A stretch of DNA of 6,711 bases from a bacterium (GTDB lineage: Bacteria; CBDUZB01; JAGLHV01), in NCBI GenBank assembly GCA_023143305.1, contig JAGLHV010000072.1:1-6711 (forward strand), given 5' to 3'. Each line of letters opens with the position of its first letter. Positions within the stretch are counted from its first letter, which is position 1. Of this stretch, positions 5,852 through 6,711 are shown in pieces. The notes under the pieces were generated by a model that did not search any database, was not told the origin of the DNA, and saw only the letters and a program-made list of their open reading frames with translations. Made by a program: the position numbers and the translations under genes.

Positions 5852-6711
5852 TCATTTTATTAGTAATCCAATTTGCAAAGCAAACCGGTTATAAAATGAT
5901 TTTTCATCACTTATTCCCATAAAAACATTTATTTTTATATGTATAGCTAATAAGTTTATTATATATTTAAATATAGGTTTATTCCCTAATATTTTAAATT
6001 TTAGGCTATACACCTTTAACCAAAACAAGGGATGCGTATTTATTAATTTGACATTGTTAAATACTTTACATAATTCACTTTTAAATACAGACGATGAATA
6101 TTCTTTTAAATGTAATTCGTCATAACATTTTCCTGCTACCTTAATTGGCGTAGTAATTATTGCCTTTTCATTATCTTTTAAAACTCTTTTCATTTCATAC
6201 AACATCTTTTCCGGATTGTTTAAGTGCTCTATCACATCACTTGAAATTACTATATCAAAAACATTATCTTTAAAAGGCAATTCATAAACAGAAGCAACTT
6301 GATAATTTACTTTTATTTTTTTCTCTTTACACTTTTTTTTTGCCAAATCAATAGCACAAGAACAATAATCAACACCAAAAACTATGCCACCTTTTCGGGC
6401 AAGCAAATAACATAATACTCCATCCCCACAACCCACATCAAGTATCTTTTTATTTTTAATCTCAGGAATACAATTAACGATTAAATCATACCTTGCTTTT
6501 ACAAATGCATTATGTTTTTTTATTGATTTTGAAATATTGTTCCAATGATATGCGCCATTTTTCTCATATTTATTAAATTTAATTTCTTTTTTATATTTTT
6601 TCTGTTCTTTTGCTTTTTGTTGTGCTATCCCAAAAATATATTCACTCAAATCTTCATTCAGTATTTTAAGTTTATTTCCAGAAAAATCAACAACTATAGG
6701 ATATATTGAAG
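5852..6711 (-). CDS. Class I SAM-dependent methyltransferase (truncated at its 5' end by the right window edge)
   Basis: This is a Methyltransf_11-like enzyme that transfers a methyl group from S-adenosylmethionine, probably cytoplasmic. The open frame continues from the TGA at 5854-5852 to base 6711 with no stop, giving 285 visible codons. A TTG at 6649-6647 could open a 265-residue form, but it has no good ribosome site and the 20 codons before it read well (they include YPIVVDFSGNKLKIL), so the true start is probably outside the window. Counted from that TTG, motif I is ILDVGCGDGVL (69-79), the acidic ribose-binding residue is Asp94 in VFGVDY (90-95), SVYELPFKDNVFDIVIS (120-136) covers motifs II-III, and DVIEHLNNP (138-146) is the usual post-core segment. 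The C-terminal 100 residues are variable and probably bind substrate. In this setting a sugar or lipid-linked glycan acceptor is likely, but ubiquinone-type or other small-molecule methylation cannot be excluded from sequence. The gene reads into the glycosyltransferase cluster across a 135-base gap. Confidence 0.9.
   Translation of the reverse strand, partial: SIYPIVVDFSGNKLKILNEDLSEYIFGIAQQKAKEQKKYKKEIKFNKYEKNGAYHWNNISKSIKKHNAFVKARYDLIVNCIPEIKNKKILDVGCGDGVLCYLLARKGGIVFGVDYCSCAIDLAKKKCKEKKIKVNYQVASVYELPFKDNVFDIVISSDVIEHLNNPEKMLYEMKRVLKDNEKAIITTPIKVAGKCYDELHLKEYSSSVFKSELCKVFNNVKLINTHPLFWLKVYSLKFKILGNKPIFKYIINLLAIHIKINVFMGISDEKSFYNRFALQIGLLIK

Noticed and set aside
1..6711. CRISPR arrays, insertion-sequence ends, tRNA genes, large direct or inverted repeats
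   Set aside because: On reading both strands no regularly spaced repeats, transposase fragments, tRNA-like folds or long repeats were found. Short shared words are low-complexity A/T runs.

Overview
The window is a strongly AT-rich (roughly 30% G+C by eye), densely packed stretch of what looks like a surface-polysaccharide (O-antigen, capsule or exopolysaccharide) biosynthesis locus. Every supported gene lies on the minus strand, so the region is read from right to left. In transcription order it holds a SAM-dependent methyltransferase (cut at its 5' end by the right edge), a family-4-type glycosyltransferase (GT), a polytopic membrane protein of the Wzy/O-antigen ligase type, two further GT4-type glycosyltransferases, and the N-terminal 181 codons of a probable fourth glycosyltransferase that runs off the left edge.

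Layout: 6711-5852 methyltransferase; 5851-5717, a 135-base AT-rich gap, the only sizeable non-coding stretch; 5716-4448 GT with a four-cysteine insertion; 29-base gap; 4418-2955 Wzy-like polymerase; 29-base gap; 2925-1711 GT with a canonical EX7E motif; 1-base gap; 1709-540 GT; 4-base ATGA overlap; 543-1 partial GT. The tight spacing suggests one operon with translational coupling at its distal end. Both coding strand and gaps are AT-rich, with many A or T runs of up to nine bases. No tRNA, rRNA, CRISPR array, insertion sequence, convincing terminator or convincing promoter was seen.

Inferred joint role: the glycosyltransferases would add sugars one after another to a lipid-linked repeat unit on the cytoplasmic face of the membrane, the methyltransferase may methylate a sugar or another acceptor, and the Wzy-like protein would polymerise (or ligate) the units after export. 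A flippase, an initiating phosphoglycosyltransferase and nucleotide-sugar genes are not in the window and would be expected outside it.

Organism: clear Shine-Dalgarno sequences (AGAGGAG, AGAGGAA) precede some genes and TGA is used as a normal stop, which fits a low-GC bacterium with the standard code. The sequence does not allow a phylum call. I found no novel system here. The points most worth a second look are the real 5' extent of the methyltransferase, the cysteine cluster in one GT, the DX7E variants in two GTs, and the poorly conserved partial GT at the left edge.
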